Origin: an uncultured Bacteroidales bacterium
GTDB lineage: Bacteria > Bacteroidota > Bacteroidia > Bacteroidales > UBA932
Assembly: GCA_944325765.1 (NCBI GenBank)
Contig: CALVBH010000011.1
Coordinates: 1-45,105, forward strand
Length of the DNA: 45,105 nt
Reading direction: 5' to 3'
This document shows positions 26,827 through 36,099 of this stretch, in pieces (the first letter of the stretch is position 1; every line of letters starts with the position of its first letter). The translations under genes were made by a program, and so were the position numbers. The notes below the pieces were generated by a model. It ran no database searches. It saw only the letters and a list, made by a program, of their open reading frames with translations, and was not told the origin of the DNA.

Positions 26827-29800
26827 ATGATAAATCTGGTAAAAACTATTTGCCTGACAGCCGTTGTCGTGGCTTTGGGAGCCGGTATCCCGGTCCGAAG
26901 TGCGGCAGAACCGCTTCAGGAATCTGCTCCGGCAGAGCAGCCGGGAAAGGTGACAGTTTCCGGTACGGTTCTGGACCAGACTTCCAAGGAACCGCTTATC
27001 GGAGTCGCAGTCCTCATAAAGGGACTGAAGAATCAGGGTGTCGTGACAGACCTTGACGGAAAATTCACAATCGAACTTCCATACGCGGAAGCACCGCTTG
27101 TATTCTCGTATCTCGGCTATCAGCCGAAGGAAATCGTTCCGGGGAACCGGGACAACATCACGGTACTGCTGGCAGAAGATTCAGAGGCTCTGCGCGAAGT
27201 GGTGGTAGTCGGCTATACCACGCAGCGTAAGGAGACGATGATAGGTTCAGTGGCCACCATCACTACCAAGGAACTTGCACAGAGTCCTGCGGCTAACATA
27301 AACAACGCCCTTGCCGGCCGTCTGCCCGGTCTCATCGTGAACCAGTATGCAGGAGGTGAACCTGGAGTGGACCGAAGCGAGATTTTCATACGAGGAAAAG
27401 CCACGTACGGAAACCAGGGAGCCATCGTCATAGTCGATGGTATAGAAAGGGATATGTCATATCTGGCTCCCGACGAGATAGAGACATTCACGATTCTTAA
27501 GGACGCATCGGCGACGGCCGCCTACGGTATCAGGGGAGCGAACGGTGTCATAGTCATCACCACCAAACGTGGAAAGGCTGCGGAAAAGGCGACCGTGAAC
27601 CTGAAGGCTTCGGTCGGCATAAACCAGCCTATCGGCTTCCCGGAATATCTGGGTTCGGCAGACTATGCGGTCCTGTACAATGAAGCAAGGACGAACGACG
27701 CCCTTATGTCAGGCGCCGACATCAGTTCACTCAACCTTTTCTCGGAAGACGCCATCGCCAATTTCCGGCGTGCAAAGGGGGACAATTCGGACGGCCTCGG
27801 ATACAACTGGGACTATTATGATTTCGCCTTCAAGCCGGGACTTCAGGAAGATGTCAGCCTCTCCATAAGGGGCGGTACCGACAGGGTGCGCTACTATGTT
27901 ATGGCCAATTTCTTCAACCAGGGAGGAAACTACAAATACACCAATGCCGGTCCGTACAATTCACAGGCACGCTTTACCCGCTACAATTTCAGGTCAAATG
28001 TCGATATCGATATCAGCAAATATCTTACTGCACGGCTTGACCTCGGTGCGCGGATAACGGACAGGAACGCACCGGGAACCACGGCAGGCAGGCTGATGAC
28101 CATCAGTGCCACACAGCCTCCGTATCTGCCTATCCTCGTGGAGGAAAACTCCCATCCGCAGAATGAGGAATACATCGAACAGAACCCTCTCGGGATGCTC
28201 TACGGAGACAATGTCTACAGATACAATATCCTCGGTGAACTCTCCCGTACGGGCTATCTGAACGAGAAGAACACCTATCTTAACGGAAGCTTCTCCCTGA
28301 ATCTGGATATGGGATTCCTCACGGAAGGGCTCAGCGCAAACCTGCTCTTCTCATACGATGCCTCCGAAGGCCGCTGGATAAACCGCAGGCTTGATACCTA
28401 TAAGGACGGATACAGGGAATACCCGAGCTATGCCACCTTTATGCCTATCGGCGGCTCCGATGTCTATATGACGGGAGGACACTATTCAGGAGCCTACAAG
28501 ACAGGTAACAAGTTTGAAATAGACCAGACTCTCGGCAACGGCTTTACCCACAACGCTTCAGACGGAAGGACATACCTCCAGGCCCGTATCGACTACCACA
28601 GGACCTTCGCAGACAAGCATGAAGTGACGGCAATGCTTCTCGCCAACAGGGGAAACCGTACCGTAAACAACGAGATAGCATATCACAGCCAGGGACTTAC
28701 AGGTCGTCTCGCATATTATTACTCAGGCAAATACCTGCTCGAATTCAATTTCGGATACAACGGTTCCGAGAACTTCGCCCCGGGCAAGCGCTACGGTTTC
28801 TTCCCGGCAGGTTCCATCGGCTGGGTAATCTCCGACGAGAATTTCGTCAGGGACAATGCTTCCTGGATAAACTTCCTGAAAATCAGGGCTTCCTACGGTC
28901 TCGTCGGCAGCGATGCAGTCAGCAGCCGTTTCCCTTACCTTGCATTCTACGGCGGAGGGGACGGCTATGACTTCGGAAACAATTTCGGCACCAATGTAGG
29001 CGGTACGGCAGAAGGAAATCTGGCCAACGCGAACCTTACCTGGGAAAAGGCACGCAAGCTCAATGTCGGACTGGATTTCACTACGCTTTCGAACAGGCTG
29101 TCGCTGAACGTCGACTTTTTCCACGAGTACAGGTACGATATCATTACCGATATGACAGGCGATGGTATCATGGGATATCCGGACGTTGTCGGAAAGGATG
29201 CGGCTTTGCAGAATCTCGGCATCGTCACGAACAGGGGCGTGGATGTGGAAATCAGCTGGAGCGACAGGATAGGCAGGAATTTCAGTTATTATATCCGTCC
29301 TAACCTCACCTTTGCCCGCAACCGATTGGAATACAAGGCGGAAGTGGCACGGGAAAATCCTTGGAGACAGGAGACCGGAAAGAGACTCTACGAAAATTTC
29401 GTCTATGTCTTCGATCACTTCGTGGCTGACCAGGAAGAGGCTGACCGCCTCAATGCCATCGGCTACCAGCCGTGGGGTACTCTTATCCCGGGAGACGTGG
29501 TGTACAAGGATTTAGACAGGAACGGAGTCATAGACGATGAGGACCGGGCCGCTATGGGAAATCCGCGCAGCCCCGAGCTGATGTTCGGTATCCCGATCGG
29601 AATCCAGTGGAAGAATATTGATTTCAGCGTGCTTTTCCAGGGAGCGGCCCTGACTTCGATATTGCTGAACGGAGCTGCCGTGTATGATTTCCCGCAATTC
29701 GACCAGGACAAGATAGGAAAAGTGAAGAAGATGCATCTTCAGAGATGGACTCCGGAAACCGCCTCTACGGCCAAATATCCGGCGCTTCACTACGGGACGC

Positions 29801-30072
29801 ACGACAACAACAAGAACTCCAACAGCAGCCTCTTCCTTTACGATGCCTCCTATCTGCGTCTCAAAAATGTCGAAATAGGCTTCAGCCTGCCTCAGAAGTG
29901 GATGCAGAAACTGAAAATGCAGAAGGCCAGAATATATTTCCAGGGATTGAACCTGTTTACCTTCGACAAACTGGAAGACGTGGACATTGACCCGGAGACC
30001 AAGTCGGGCGACGGGGCCTCATGGTATCCTATCCAGAAGGTATTCAATTTCGGTATCGACATTACATTCTAA
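26827..30072 (+). CDS. SusC-like TonB-dependent glycan importer
   Basis: A 1081-residue outer-membrane receptor. Signal peptide (1-26), a carboxypeptidase-regulatory-like domain (about 43-125; V-S-G-T-V-L-D-Q-T...G-V-V-T-D-L-D-G-K-F), a TonB-box-like stretch E-V-V-V-V-G-Y (about 131-137), a plug (140-255; L-A-G-R-L-P-G-L, D-A-S-A-T-A-A-Y-G-I-R-G-A-N-G-V-I-V-I-T-T-K) and a 22-strand barrel ending in F-N-F-G-I-D-I-T-F. The C-terminal aromatic residue is the usual signal for barrel insertion. It forms the pore on which the SusD gene product, encoded 6 bp downstream, acts as lid. Length is normal for the family and no defect is visible. Confidence 0.95.
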   Translation: MINLVKTICLTAVVVALGAGIPVRSAAEPLQESAPAEQPGKVTVSGTVLDQTSKEPLIGVAVLIKGLKNQGVVTDLDGKFTIELPYAEAPLVFSYLGYQPKEIVPGNRDNITVLLAEDSEALREVVVVGYTTQRKETMIGSVATITTKELAQSPAANINNALAGRLPGLIVNQYAGGEPGVDRSEIFIRGKATYGNQGAIVIVDGIERDMSYLAPDEIETFTILKDASATAAYGIRGANGVIVITTKRGKAAEKATVNLKASVGINQPIGFPEYLGSADYAVLYNEARTNDALMSGADISSLNLFSEDAIANFRRAKGDNSDGLGYNWDYYDFAFKPGLQEDVSLSIRGGTDRVRYYVMANFFNQGGNYKYTNAGPYNSQARFTRYNFRSNVDIDISKYLTARLDLGARITDRNAPGTTAGRLMTISATQPPYLPILVEENSHPQNEEYIEQNPLGMLYGDNVYRYNILGELSRTGYLNEKNTYLNGSFSLNLDMGFLTEGLSANLLFSYDASEGRWINRRLDTYKDGYREYPSYATFMPIGGSDVYMTGGHYSGAYKTGNKFEIDQTLGNGFTHNASDGRTYLQARIDYHRTFADKHEVTAMLLANRGNRTVNNEIAYHSQGLTGRLAYYYSGKYLLEFNFGYNGSENFAPGKRYGFFPAGSIGWVISDENFVRDNASWINFLKIRASYGLVGSDAVSSRFPYLAFYGGGDGYDFGNNFGTNVGGTAEGNLANANLTWEKARKLNVGLDFTTLSNRLSLNVDFFHEYRYDIITDMTGDGIMGYPDVVGKDAALQNLGIVTNRGVDVEISWSDRIGRNFSYYIRPNLTFARNRLEYKAEVARENPWRQETGKRLYENFVYVFDHFVADQEEADRLNAIGYQPWGTLIPGDVVYKDLDRNGVIDDEDRAAMGNPRSPELMFGIPIGIQWKNIDFSVLFQGAALTSILLNGAAVYDFPQFDQDKIGKVKKMHLQRWTPETASTAKYPALHYGTHDNNKNSNSSLFLYDASYLRLKNVEIGFSLPQKWMQKLKMQKARIYFQGLNLFTFDKLEDVDIDPETKSGDGASWYPIQKVFNFGIDITF

Positions 30073-30078
30073 AAACAG

Positions 30079-32013
30079 ATGAATATGAAATTCAGACACA
30101 TAATGACTGTCATCGCCTTGCCTGCGCTTATGTTCGGGCTTTCGTCCTGCGGCGACTTCTTGGACAGGGAGGATGACGACAATATTACCGAGGCTGAGGC
30201 GTTTTCCCGTTATGAAAGGGTGAACGGGATGGTTTCCGACGTATATGCCGCGGCGAAGAGGGCTGACCGTCCGCTCGTGTTCTTCGAGCATTTCAGCAAC
30301 AGCGCCATTACCGACGAGTGCGAAGGCACCAACGTCGAGGGGAATATCACGAACAACTTCAACAACGGCGCCTGGAACCCGAATTCTCTCCCGGGAAGCT
30401 GCGGCCAATACTGGGAGAGCCTGTACGAGGGTATCCGCAATGCAAATCTCATCATACAGAACGTGGAGAAGTACAATACTCCCGACAATCCGCAGCAGGA
30501 CGGCGATCTGAGGAACAGAATCGGAGAAATGTATTTCATGCGCGGGTATTTCCATTATCTTCTGATGCGTATGTACGGGGAGGCTCCGTATATCGATTAT
30601 GTGGTCAAGGCCGGCGATGATATGCGATTCAAAAAGGAGTCCGTACATACGATGGTCGAAAAAATCGTAAAGGATGCACAGACTGCATACGATATGGTGC
30701 CGAACAAGTATGTGAAGACTTCCGAGAATTTCGGACGTGTCGACAAGGGTGCGTGTCTGGGACTGATAGCTATGGCGAGATGGACAGTCGCCACGCCTCT
30801 GTGGAACGGTGCCGCACAGTACGGCTATACCGGAAAACGCGTGTTCGAGGACGAGTACGGTTATGATATCGAACGCTGGAGACGTGCCAAGGAGGCGGCA
30901 AAGGCTGTTCTCGACTTCGAGGTAGGCGGCACGAAACGCTATACTCTGTATACGGAGCACGGCGAGGACGATTTCCTCGACCCTGCGGGTGGAAATCTCA
31001 ACGGAAGCCGGGTATATGCCCGTCTCTGGGATATGTTCTACGATATGGATGCCTTTGCGAACGAATATGTGTTCTTTATGACCAAGTCCAAGGACCAGGC
31101 CTGGCAGGGTGACATATATCCGCCGAGCAGGGAGGGCAGTTCGCGCCAGCAGCCCGTGCAGGAACAGGTGGACGAGTATGAATACATAGTCGGCGACTAC
31201 GGTTATCCTGTCTATTCAGCCGAAGCCCGCAGCGGCGGGTACGACGACTCCAACCCGTACGCGGAAGGTACGCGCGATCCCCGTTTCTATCGTGACGTAA
31301 TCTATCATGGCTGTCCTTACAGGAACAATAACAACGAGTCCAAGACGATGAATACCGCCACCGGCTCGGATATGATAGGCGCGAGCAACGCCACCTTTAC
31401 AGGCTACTATCTCCGCAAATTCCAGCAGGAGTCCTGGAACAAGTCCGGCAACTTCAGCATCAATGCGCCCGCTATATGGAGGCTTCCGGAGTTCATCTAC
31501 ATCTACGCGGAGGCGTGCAACGAGCTCGGTGAAGATCTCCAGGATGCCTATGACAGGGTTAACGAAGTGCGTGCAAGGTCTTTTATGAAACCGATGCCGC
31601 CGGAGGTGATGTCGGACAAGGACCTGATGCGCGAATATATCCAGAGGGAAAGACGCGTGGAACTCTTCTACGAAGGCAAGAGGATGTGGACAGCCAGACT
31701 TTACTGCGAGCCTACGAGCCAGACGGAACTTGCCAGGGAGAGCATCTGGCAGGCAAGCGGCAGCGACAACTCTTCCAGGACACAGGCATACTGGGCGGCC
31801 AACAACGGCCCTCTGCCTCGCTGTCAGAGGATGATAAACGGTATGAGGCCGGTGCAGGACGCCAACGGACCGATCGAAGTGGACGGAGTGCGTTACAGAA
31901 TGGAGCGTTTCTGTGTGGAGGAGAGGGTATTTGCCATACAGCATTACCTCTTCCCTATCAGACAGAGCGAACTGCAGAAGACGCCTTCACTGAAACAGAA
32001 TCCGGGATGGTAG
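30079..32013 (+). CDS. SusD-like glycan-binding lipoprotein
   Basis: A 644-residue SusD/RagB family protein, at the long end for the family. Lipobox L-S-S-C24, then D-F-L-D-R, the standard SusD opening. TPR-like helices follow (Y-W-E-S-L-Y-E-G-I-R-N-A-N; M-Y-F-M-R-G-Y-F-H-Y-L-L; A-K-E-A-A-K-A-V-L), and the C-terminal family pattern E-R-R-V-E-L-F-Y-E-G-K-R and Y-L-F-P-I-R-Q-S-E-L is intact. It caps the SusC pore and binds the incoming oligosaccharide. A start at M3 is equally possible. Six bases separate it from SusC and 22 from the next SGBP gene. Confidence 0.95.
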   Translation: MNMKFRHIMTVIALPALMFGLSSCGDFLDREDDDNITEAEAFSRYERVNGMVSDVYAAAKRADRPLVFFEHFSNSAITDECEGTNVEGNITNNFNNGAWNPNSLPGSCGQYWESLYEGIRNANLIIQNVEKYNTPDNPQQDGDLRNRIGEMYFMRGYFHYLLMRMYGEAPYIDYVVKAGDDMRFKKESVHTMVEKIVKDAQTAYDMVPNKYVKTSENFGRVDKGACLGLIAMARWTVATPLWNGAAQYGYTGKRVFEDEYGYDIERWRRAKEAAKAVLDFEVGGTKRYTLYTEHGEDDFLDPAGGNLNGSRVYARLWDMFYDMDAFANEYVFFMTKSKDQAWQGDIYPPSREGSSRQQPVQEQVDEYEYIVGDYGYPVYSAEARSGGYDDSNPYAEGTRDPRFYRDVIYHGCPYRNNNNESKTMNTATGSDMIGASNATFTGYYLRKFQQESWNKSGNFSINAPAIWRLPEFIYIYAEACNELGEDLQDAYDRVNEVRARSFMKPMPPEVMSDKDLMREYIQRERRVELFYEGKRMWTARLYCEPTSQTELARESIWQASGSDNSSRTQAYWAANNGPLPRCQRMINGMRPVQDANGPIEVDGVRYRMERFCVEERVFAIQHYLFPIRQSELQKTPSLKQNPGW

Positions 32014-32035
32014 TAACTTTTATATTGACGTAAAT

Positions 32036-33601
32036 ATGAATCACATATCGAAATATTTTTCTGCCTTGGCAGGGCTTGCATTATCGGCGGCATCGGTTCT
32101 GTGCGTTTCGGGATGCGAGGATAAAATAGAGACGGAAGGCCCGAAGGACCTGTATGAAGTAATAGTGAACAAGCCTGTGGTCCGTATCGGCCAGAACGAG
32201 ACAGTCGAGGTGAGGATAATTCTCGGGAACGAAGACTACTCGGTCTGGAGTTATGATACCGAGATAGCCGGGGCGTCGGTTTCCGGAGATGTGGTGACCA
32301 TCACCAGCGGTTCGAGGAACGGCGCCACCACAGTGACCGTGACGGACGGTGAGGGTGTAAGCGCCGACATTTCCGTGAATGTAGGCCTGTTCGAACTTGA
32401 ACTCAGCACTGACGCACTCTCTTTGGAACCGGAAGAATCCCGGAACATAACTGTCAGCATGGGGAACTTTTCGTCGAATGGCGAACTGAAGATAACCGTG
32501 GCGGACGAAGGAGTGGCGGACATAGTGAATACGGATCTGCTCCGTCCTTACTATGAAGTTTCGGCTTTGAGTGTCGGTTCCACTACCATTACCTTCCGGG
32601 ATACAAAGGGCAAGACGGCGGTTCTGGATGTAACTGTGAATCCGTTTGAAATCATCGTTTCGAATCTTCTTCCGAGAGTGGGTGTCGGAGGTGTCCTTAC
32701 CGTGGAGATTGAACAGGGGAACGGAGGCTACAGCGTCGCTTCGTCTGACGAAACGGTGGTTCTTGCGAAGATGGATGGCGAGGATCTGTTCCGTCTGACC
32801 GGAGTAGGCGAAGGCCAGGCGACTGTCACCGTGACCGATGCGATGGGGCAGAGCCTGACCCTTAATGCGACAGTGGTCAATGCCACAAATGCCGCTAATC
32901 TGGGCAGCGGAAACTATTTTTCCGTTCCGTTTACCCTGGACGGAGTAGTGGATGAGTCTTTCTCCGGGCTGGACAATATTACGTTCGAGTCGAGAATCAA
33001 CATATCGTCCCTGAACGGAGATGACAACGCCAGCATAAATACGGTTATGGGGGTCGAGAAAATTTTCCTGCTGCGTGTGGACGTGCACAAGGGCGGCAGC
33101 AAGGAGGACCGTTATCTCCAGCTTTCCGCAGACGACAACGGCGGAATCAGGTATGAAGGCTCCACGAAGATAGAGCCGGATACCTGGTATGATGTCGCCG
33201 TGGTCCTGGACGGAAGCAAGAGCGGGTCGGAGCGCATCTCCCTGTATGTGAACGGAACGAAAGAGGCACTGCAGCTCACGAACGGCAATCCGGACGAATT
33301 GAAGGATGTGGACCTTACTTCCAATTTCTATATAGGAAGGTCTGACGGCAAGCGTCCTCTGAATGGGGCCATTACCTTCGCCCGCATCTGGACCAGAGCT
33401 CTCAGCGATACTGAAATAGCTGCGAATACGGGTAAGACGGTACCTGCAAGCACCGACGGGCTGGCTGCAAACTGGATATTTACCGATGTCATCAGCAATG
33501 CAAGTTCGTTCGTCTCCTCTGCAGGCTCTCCTTATGAGGCGATAGCGGGTTCACAAATCACTTCCTGGCTTGCCGATTCGGCATTGTCTCCGCAGGAGTG
33601 A
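32036..33601 (+). CDS. Second surface glycan-binding lipoprotein (Ig-like repeats plus LamG-like domain)
   Basis: A 521-residue SPII lipoprotein; lipobox V-S-G-C27 followed by E-D. Three Ig-like modules (about 40-290) again show G-N-E-D-Y or G-N-G-G-Y motifs; a LamG-like jelly roll closes the protein (about 295-510; W-Y-D-V-A-V-V-L-D-G, I-S-L-Y-V-N-G, I-T-F-A-R-I-W-T-R). Its layout is that of the first gene in the operon with one Ig module fewer, so the two are probably paralogues produced by duplication. Last gene of the operon, followed after 27 bp by a hairpin shared with the convergent Fic gene. Predicted mannan-binding role is inference. Confidence 0.8.
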   Translation: MNHISKYFSALAGLALSAASVLCVSGCEDKIETEGPKDLYEVIVNKPVVRIGQNETVEVRIILGNEDYSVWSYDTEIAGASVSGDVVTITSGSRNGATTVTVTDGEGVSADISVNVGLFELELSTDALSLEPEESRNITVSMGNFSSNGELKITVADEGVADIVNTDLLRPYYEVSALSVGSTTITFRDTKGKTAVLDVTVNPFEIIVSNLLPRVGVGGVLTVEIEQGNGGYSVASSDETVVLAKMDGEDLFRLTGVGEGQATVTVTDAMGQSLTLNATVVNATNAANLGSGNYFSVPFTLDGVVDESFSGLDNITFESRINISSLNGDDNASINTVMGVEKIFLLRVDVHKGGSKEDRYLQLSADDNGGIRYEGSTKIEPDTWYDVAVVLDGSKSGSERISLYVNGTKEALQLTNGNPDELKDVDLTSNFYIGRSDGKRPLNGAITFARIWTRALSDTEIAANTGKTVPASTDGLAANWIFTDVISNASSFVSSAGSPYEAIAGSQITSWLADSALSPQE

Positions 33602-33628
33602 TTGAAAAAACGGATATTGTATTTACGG

Positions 33629-33667
33629 CCGGGATGCCTGAGAGTCTGTAGACTTCAGGTGTCCCGG
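33629..33667. terminator. Hairpin between convergent SGBP and Fic genes
   Basis: Arms beginning CCGGGATGCCTGA and ending TTCAGGTGTCCCGG pair over about 13 bp with G-T pairs in the stem. On the minus strand a T6 run follows 11-18 nt after the stem; on the plus strand there is none. Probably terminates both units. Confidence 0.6.
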
Positions 33668-34662
33668 TCATTTGACAACCCATCTGCCGTTTCTTTTCCC
33701 GTTTTCCCGCTCCAGCAGGCCCCGCTCTATCAAAGAGGGTGTCATTCGCTTGACGGTCCGTGGAGATTTGCCGATATGTACGGCAATCTCGGTTTGCGTA
33801 GCCCCAGGGTTGTCTTTGAGGAATCTTAATAAGGCAATCTCGTCCAAAGTGCAGCGATATGCAGCGCCCGGTTATGCAACTCGTTTTTCTCGCCAAACAG
33901 CAAGTTCCTGAAAAACAGCTCCAGGAATGATGTTGTGGCGGATATCCCTTTTGAATAATTGTTGTAGTTGGCTCTGACCAATGCATTCCTGAAATACCAT
34001 GAGTGTTCCTGGAATACGCTGTTGTCGAATGTGAATCCGAAGGTGTGCAGGTATTTAATGGTGAATACGGCCGTAGTACGTGTGTTTCCTTCTCCGAAAG
34101 GATGTATTTGCCAGATATCCGAAACAAACTTACAGATATGCTTCAATGCCTGGTTTGCATCGAGTGACGGATAATCGACATTTTTTTCTTGCCCGAAATC
34201 ATAGTCGAGCGTTTGCCGGATTAATTCATGGTTCGAATACAAAACAGTATCTCCGTCAAGTACCCATTCTTTCTTTGTTATGTCATAATCTCGCAATCTT
34301 CCTGCAAATTTGTACAAGCCTTCAAACAGCCTTCTATGGATAAGTATCAGATAATCCGGTGTGAACGAGAAAGACTTCTCGGACAATATTTCAGTGATTC
34401 TTGCGGATACCTTGTCGGCTTCTTCAGTCCGTTCATTCTCTATATCCTTTCTGTTTGCCTTAGACTGATAATAACTGTCAATCAGATGTTTTACCTCGCC
34501 GATGGTAATGTCTCCTTCGATGTGTCTGCCTGCCGTTCGTAACAGATACTCCGACGGCTTGAGCCCATCAACGTCTTGCAGGCCGATTGCAGTCTGCCAG
34601 GCCTGAGCCTTTTCCTTTCTATCGGGTTCGCCTTGCCTGATATATTTGTCGAAATCACTCAT
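33668..34662 (-). pseudogene. Fic-family AMP transferase gene with a frameshift before its winged-helix end
   Basis: The open frame from 34662 gives 278 residues with a FIDO domain whose active loop H-P-F-G-E-G-N-T-R-T (187-196) is intact; Fic enzymes attach AMP or similar groups to target proteins. A possible inhibitory segment is G-R-H-I-E-G (45-50), where the residue four before Glu is Gly instead of Ser/Thr. The frame ends in W-T-R-L-P-Y at 33826. In the minus-one frame, from 33847 to a stop at 33668, 58 more codons encode a winged helix (DEIALLRFLKDNPGATQTEI, then S-P-R-T-V-K-R-M), the usual C-terminal domain of this Fic subfamily. One lost T in the TTT run at 33848-33846 would explain it. 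The FIDO part may still be made. The region is visibly richer in A+T than its neighbours, which suggests transfer. Confidence 0.8.
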
Positions 34663-34735
34663 ACCGTGTCATTCAGTTATAGTGTTAATATTCAGTTCAC
34701 CGGACTTAAGTCAGGAAAGAAGTCATATAAATAGG

Positions 34736-34743
34736 CAAAGATA
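34736..34743 (-). promoter_or_regulatory. -7 promoter element of the Fic gene
   Basis: TATCTTTG on the minus strand, giving a leader of about 65 nt before the ATG at 34662. It lies in the 140-bp gap shared with the divergent XylR-type gene. Confidence 0.5.
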
Positions 34744-34787
34744 ACAAGATATCACGCTATAAAAGAGAAAATATGGAATAGATTGCC

Positions 34788-34795
34788 TATTTTTG
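34788..34795 (+). promoter_or_regulatory. -7 promoter element of the XylR-type regulator (leaderless)
   Basis: TATTTTTG ends only 7 nt before the ATG at 34803, so transcription should begin at or within a few bases of the start codon. Confidence 0.5.
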
Positions 34796-34802
34796 TCCCG
34801 TT

Positions 34803-35969
34803 ATGGCACGTGTGATTCTCATGACGGACTTTTCGGAGGCATACGCCAGGGAGCTTCTCCTCGGCATAGCCCGCTACGCCCACGAAATAGGTGAGGCGTG
34901 GAGTCTGTGCCGCCTTCCGCTGTCCATCAGGGACAGGTTCGGTATCAGGGCTGTGGTGGATTATGCGCTCAGGATACAGGCGGATGCAGTCATCGGACAG
35001 TTCAACGAGACCGATGACGTGGGTCTTTTCGCCGAAAAGGGGATTATCGCCATTGCCCAGGATTACAGGAAACGGTTCACCGAGATTCCCAACATAAAGG
35101 GCGAGCACTATCTGGCGGGACAGATTTGCGGCGAATATTTCCTGAACAAGGGTTTCAAGCATTTTGCCTTTTACGGCATAAGGGACGTCGTGTTTTCCGA
35201 TGAGCGTTATGAAGGCTTCCGGGATACGGTCTCGGTGAACGGCAACACGTTTTCCGCCCTGATTACCGGGCAGGTGAGTATGTGGAACTATGATTTCGAC
35301 AAAATCGCCGGATGGATAAACGACCTGCCGAAACCGGTGGCCATGATGGCCTGCGATGACAACCAGGCGTATTTCATCACGGAAGTCTGCCGCCTGCTTA
35401 GCCTGACGGAAGGCTACGGAAAGGCCAATATCCCCGAATCCGTCGCCCTTTTGGGGGTGGACAACGACGAAACGATATGCAAGCTTTCGTCCCCGACCCT
35501 TTCTTCCCTCGGACAGGATGCGGAAAGAGGCGGTTACGAGGCGGCGGCGCTCATACACAAGGCTATATGTCACCCGGGCGAAAAACTGGAGGACATTATG
35601 GTCCGGCCGACATTCGTCTACACCCGCCAGTCATCGGATATCTTCGTAAACGACGATCCGTACATCGCGACGGTGCTCAAGCTTATACATGAAAACATAG
35701 GGAAGAAAATCAGCGTGGACGACCTGGTCAGGGAAGTGCCGCTTTCGCGCCGTCTGCTCGAAATCCGCTTCAAGCGGACAATGGGGACATCCATCTATGA
35801 CTATATCCTCCAGATAAGAATACAGAAAATCGCCGAACTTCTCAGCAACGGCATGACAGTCTCGGAAGCCGCCTCCGAACTCGGTATCATAGACGTGAAG
35901 AATCTGTCCCGGGCATTCAGGAAAATCAAGGGAGTGGCCCCGTCGGAGTACCGGAAGAAGCCTGTCTGA
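34803..35969 (+). CDS. XylR-type transcription regulator (LacI-like sensor + AraC HTH)
   Basis: A 388-residue cytosolic regulator of the XylR/AraC type. Residues 1-280 form a periplasmic-binding-protein-like sugar sensor (opening V-I-L-M-T-D-F-S-E-A-Y-A-R-E-L-L-L-G-I-A-R-Y; later A-C-D-D-N-Q-A and V-A-L-L-G-V-D-N-D). Residues about 287-386 are an AraC double helix-turn-helix (I-S-V-D-D-L-V-R-E-V-P-L-S-R-R-L-L-E-I-R-F-K; final V-A-P-S-E-Y-R). Proteins of this type respond to a monosaccharide or its derivative in the cytoplasm. The next gene on the same strand, 130 bp on, begins the GH92-phosphatase-GH63-ROK group, the likely target. The ATG was kept because the family begins at this point and no upstream start is in frame close by. 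The effector is unknown; mannose or a mannose phosphate is a guess from context. Confidence 0.85.
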   Translation: MARVILMTDFSEAYARELLLGIARYAHEIGEAWSLCRLPLSIRDRFGIRAVVDYALRIQADAVIGQFNETDDVGLFAEKGIIAIAQDYRKRFTEIPNIKGEHYLAGQICGEYFLNKGFKHFAFYGIRDVVFSDERYEGFRDTVSVNGNTFSALITGQVSMWNYDFDKIAGWINDLPKPVAMMACDDNQAYFITEVCRLLSLTEGYGKANIPESVALLGVDNDETICKLSSPTLSSLGQDAERGGYEAAALIHKAICHPGEKLEDIMVRPTFVYTRQSSDIFVNDDPYIATVLKLIHENIGKKISVDDLVREVPLSRRLLEIRFKRTMGTSIYDYILQIRIQKIAELLSNGMTVSEAASELGIIDVKNLSRAFRKIKGVAPSEYRKKPV

Positions 35970-35970
35970 T

Positions 35971-36001
35971 TTTGCGCGATTCGAGGATTTTAAAGCGCAA
36001 A
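35971..36001. promoter_or_regulatory. Inverted repeat upstream of the GH92-PA14 gene, possible operator or terminator
   Basis: TTTGCGC (35971-35977) and GCGCAAA (35995-36001) are exact complements with 17 nt between. It begins one base after the regulator stop codon and ends 28 nt before the -7 box at 36030, so it could bind the XylR-type protein or weakly terminate its transcript. Confidence 0.45.
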
Positions 36002-36029
36002 TTGCATCTGCCCCGTAAGTATTCTTTCA

Positions 36030-36037
36030 TAATTTTG
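36030..36037 (+). promoter_or_regulatory. -7 promoter element of the GH92-PA14 gene group
   Basis: TAATTTTG, 62 nt before the ATG at 36100. Probably the promoter for the genes that follow up to at least the ROK kinase. Confidence 0.5.
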
Positions 36038-36099
36038 TTGCATACTATGGCGGGTGACCGGAGATTCGGTCCGGCCGCCGGCTTCTAACCACAGAATTT

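Noticed and set aside
33558-34127. 189-codon minus-strand frame overlapping the Fic gene
   Set aside because: It is the third frame, carrying neither the FIDO motif nor the winged helix; it is rich in residues typical of out-of-frame reading.
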